Source: Ocypus olens (lineage: Eukaryota; Arthropoda; Insecta; Coleoptera; Staphylinidae). Taken from it: a DNA stretch of 64,000 nucleotides. Numbering within the stretch: position 1 is the first letter of the stretch; each line of letters opens with the position of its first letter. Made by a program: the position numbers and the translations under genes. Shown here in pieces: positions 63,690 through 64,000 of this stretch. The stretch spans positions 25,578,762-25,642,761 of the forward strand of contig OU343065.1 in the NCBI GenBank assembly GCA_910593695.2. The letters run 5' to 3'. The notes under the pieces are model-generated. The model saw only the letters and a program-made list of their open reading frames with translations. It ran no database searches and was not told the origin of the DNA.

Positions 63690-63822
63690 GAACACCTACA
63701 GACCGGTTTGGACCTTTCATGTCTCATCAGTGTAGTTAGTTGCTGATGGGGAAACGGTTTTCCCATCAGCAACTAACTACACTGATGAGATCTGAAAGGT
63801 CGAAACCGGTCTGTAGGTGTTC
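63690..63822. repeat. 133-bp inverted repeat made of two hammerhead sequences
   Basis: The arms GAACACCTACAGACCGGTTT... (63690-63750) and the inverse at 63762-63822 match over 61 bp with a few differences, around an 11-bp spacer GAAACGGTTTT. Each arm is one hammerhead unit, in opposite orientation. Confidence 0.9.
63701..63750 (-). ncRNA. Hammerhead ribozyme copy, probably inactive
   Basis: On the minus strand: CTGATGA (63730-63724), stem II region, then CAAACC where GAAAC is required, so the G12-equivalent residue is C (63710). Stem II pairs poorly. The inner stem I strand TGTAG is present, but the outer CTGATGGG strand is absent. Loss of G12, a catalytic base in hammerheads, predicts no self-cleavage. 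Confidence 0.6.
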
Positions 63823-63829
63823 TGATGGG
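63762..63829 (+). ncRNA. Type I hammerhead ribozyme, complete core
   Basis: All parts can be placed. The outer stem I pairs CCCATCAG (63762-63769) with CTGATGGG (63822-63829). An internal loop CAACTAA/GTGTT follows. The inner stem I pairs CTACA (63777-63781) with TGTAG (63812-63816). Then come core box CTGATGA (63782-63788), stem II GATC/GGTC with loop TGAAA (63789-63801), core box GAAA (63802-63805), a stem III segment ACCGGT (63805-63810) and C at the cleavage position 63811. Cleavage is predicted between 63811 and 63812. Stem III is self-complementary with no loop, so it would pair between two molecules or two tandem units. Such minimal type I hammerheads are known in Penelope-like elements and retrozymes. 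No RT is next to this copy. Confidence 0.75.
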
Positions 63830-63830
63830 G

Positions 63831-64000
63831 GAACAATATTTAATGTTCGCATTAATATTGTTATATTTGCCGCCGCTGGCAATGTCCTCTAACCCAAGTA
63901 TTTTCCTCCGATTTTAATAAAATTTTGACGATTTGAGGTCAAAGTATTTTTTTTCGGCTTAAAAAACATGTTAAGTAGGTAACGCATCCCTCGAAAATTT
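63831..64000. other. Unassigned sequence to window end
   Basis: Nothing was recognised. A repeat carrying the hammerheads may continue beyond the window. Confidence 0.4.

Overview
The window looks like a piece of an arthropod, most likely insect, nuclear genome. It is AT-rich, holds no long intact host gene that I can recognise, and is packed with broken transposable elements of typical insect classes: Tc1/mariner-like elements (including a type with a paired HTH of the DUF4817 kind), PIF/Harbinger, piggyBac and hAT miniatures, Penelope, Ty1/copia, RNase H-bearing LINEs and LTR elements. Species cannot be set from the sequence. A hemipteran is a guess only.

The main organiser of the GC-rich islands is one repeat family that I read as a non-autonomous LTR retrotransposon. 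Its LTRs are about 440-550 bp, with a TGTAAAAGGCC-like start and a GTGACA end, and contain a GGC-rich minisatellite. The internal region is about 2.1 kb and carries a degenerate gag-like reading frame but no polymerase. It occurs at about 2.1-6.6 kb (two minus-strand copies plus one plus-strand LTR, fused head to head), 13.3-18.5 kb, 55.8-61.8 kb and 62.0-62.8 kb. The copies act as landing pads. A PIF/Harbinger-like MITE and a mariner end lie in the first. A 2.07 kb LINE with a 12-bp target duplication lies in the second. A TA-duplicating TIR element, a MADF-encoding Harbinger remnant, a copia fragment and a TA-type MITE lie in the third. Comparing copies gives the empty sites directly.

Region by region: 0-2.1 kb hAT remnant and a 100-bp-TIR element; 2.1-6.6 kb LTR family; 6.6-7.4 kb LINE remnant; 7.8-12 kb twin 198-bp foldback MITEs, two hAT-like elements full of short tandem repeats, and a tRNA-like sequence; 13-18.5 kb mariner end and LTR family with nested LINE; 18.6-22.8 kb satellite, solo LTR, piggyBac MITE; 24.5-28.6 kb minus-strand LINE split by a mariner-like element; 28.8-29.4, 37.6-38.0 and 51.1-54.3 kb copies of an 'ACTTTCTCC' repeat; 31-34.6 kb a TIR element hit by a MITE, then 2.3 kb of tandem repeats and a transposase tail; 35-39.4 kb MITEs and a LINE tail; 41-42 kb a broken Penelope-like element; 44-49 kb satellites and kilobase-scale duplications; 55.8-62.8 kb LTR family; 63.7-63.8 kb an inverted pair of hammerhead-ribozyme sequences, one with all core residues.

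No host pathway can be reconstructed. The two most informative signals are the hammerhead ribozyme at 63762-63829 and the gag-only LTR family with its tandem LTR-end/gag-start array at 55.86-56.56 kb. Boundaries of elements without clear repeats or target duplications are approximate.
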